From Pseudovibrio sp. Ad37 (GTDB taxonomy: Bacteria > Pseudomonadota > Alphaproteobacteria > Rhizobiales > Stappiaceae): DNA of 54,723 nucleotides. The stretch covers positions 1-54,723 of the forward strand of contig NZ_LMCF01000211.1 of assembly GCF_001623075.1 (NCBI RefSeq), in the 5' to 3' direction. The notes under the pieces were generated by a model. The model did no database searches, had not been told where the DNA came from, and saw nothing but the letters and a program-made list of their open reading frames with translations. Made by a program: the position numbers and the translations under genes. Of the stretch, positions 54,379-54,723 are shown piece by piece. How positions within the stretch are numbered: position 1 is the stretch's first letter; each line of letters begins with the position of its first letter.

Positions 54379-54487
54379 ACCCAATGGCTCCCTCTCTCAG
54401 CACTCAAAACATCTCTCAGTAAGTCCTAGCATATCCCAGTGAACACTCAGGGGAACAAGAAAGCGTATTCCCGGACAACAACGCGCC

Positions 54488-54610
54488 CTACTCTCCTGGA
54501 GAGAACGTGCCATCAGTATTGTAGTCAACAACAACGATTTGCGGCCCATCAATAGCAAACTCAATCAGCACAGGTGCGGAACCAGCGAGATTGTAATGAG
54601 CCTCCCCCTT
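54488..54610 (-). pseudogene. 3' remnant of a gene truncated by the IS3-type element
   Basis: Minus-strand frame open from the IS boundary (54610) to a TAG at 54488-54490. The last about 38 residues read EAHYNLAGSAPVLIEFAIDG, then PQIVVVDYNTDGTFSPGE. It looks like protein, has no start in frame, and begins exactly where the IS begins. Family not recognised. Confidence 0.6.
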
Positions 54611-54723
54611 TGAAGTGGTCCACGCCTATAGTTAGGAAACCGGAGGACCATAGATGGCTATCAAGCGCCCCAAACCTGAAGATATTGTTGTGAAGTTACG
54701 GCAGGTTGAAGTTCTGATGGGGC
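54611..54723 (+). mobile_element. Left end of an IS3-family element
   Basis: The element appears to begin with tgaagtggtccacgcc at 54611, a typical TGA-starting terminal repeat, 43 bases before an orfA start. The rest lies outside the window, so the second inverted repeat and target duplication cannot be checked. Confidence 0.7.
54654..54723 (+). CDS. IS3-family transposase OrfA, N-terminal part (partial)
   Basis: The first 23 residues, MAIKRPKPEDIVVKLRQVEV, then LMG, match the start of OrfA helix-turn-helix proteins of IS3-family elements (the KPEEIVTKLRQVDV pattern). A GGAGG site (54642-54646) precedes the ATG. The gene runs out of the window. Confidence 0.78.
   Translation, partial: MAIKRPKPEDIVVKLRQVEVLMG

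Noticed and set aside
1-54723. CRISPR array, tRNA or rRNA genes
   Set aside because: No regularly spaced direct repeats, cloverleaf-like sequences or rRNA segments were found on reading either strand.

Overview
The window looks like a chromosomal segment of a moderate-GC alphaproteobacterium of the Hyphomicrobiales/Stappiaceae type; Pseudovibrio or a close relative is my best guess. The evidence is lineage-typical families (DivK, an EipB-like envelope protein, DUF1489, DUF3572, DUF983, a phasin beside clpS-clpA, an AzlC/AzlD pair) and a gene order, pyrB-pyrC-plsY-dprA-topA-rnr-DUF983-NUDIX-MFS-rpmG-[ ]-divK-DUF3572-dinB, that I recognise from rhizobia. The genus is inference; no rRNA or tRNA gene is present to confirm it.

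Both ends are bounded by insertion sequences. Bases 1-111 encode the end of an IS630-type transposase, followed by a 5'-truncated DUF2059-like gene. At 54611-54723 an IS3-type element begins, directly abutting the 3' remnant of an interrupted gene on the other strand.

Layout: 0.6-2.4 kb gatC-gatA (minus). 2.5-5.4 kb an MFS exporter divergent from a translationally coupled GlxA-like/TetR regulator pair. 5.5-6.9 kb two secreted YHS-domain paralogues. 7-12 kb UPF0173 hydrolase, ung, ruvX, an AEC transporter and an AidB-like acyl-CoA dehydrogenase. 12.1-24.7 kb the core block pyrB, a dihydroorotase homologue lacking metal ligands, plsY, dprA, topA, rnr, DUF983, NUDIX, MFS. 24.9-29.4 kb rpmG, a 0.9-kb gap where pleD would be expected, then divK, DUF3572, a HAD hydrolase, an unknown gene and dinB. 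29.4-36 kb EipB-like protein, RidA, GDPD, a GNAT-like protein carrying a palindromic insertion, HIT, GNAT-YoaP, AzlCD. 36-42.5 kb clpA-clpS, phasin, DacF-like carboxypeptidase, J-domain protein. 42.6-47.2 kb VWA protein, panC, small membrane protein, DUF1489, TetR plus MDR oxidoreductase. 47.3-54.4 kb a 35-aa membrane peptide, DUF599, a class III adenylate cyclase, thiE, an atypical ClpP, a GGDEF-EAL protein and an ACT-domain protein.

Most of this is housekeeping: tRNA-dependent amidation, pyrimidine and phospholipid synthesis, DNA topology and repair, RNA decay, regulated proteolysis. I see no CRISPR array, tRNA, rRNA or recognisable defence system. The points most worth a second look are a phasin promoter with two dyads placed like PhaR operators, a palindromic in-frame insertion in a GNAT-like gene related to nearby intergenic copies, the ligand-less dihydroorotase, the missing pleD with a structured non-coding region in its place, the atypical ClpP, and the unlisted 35-aa membrane peptide.
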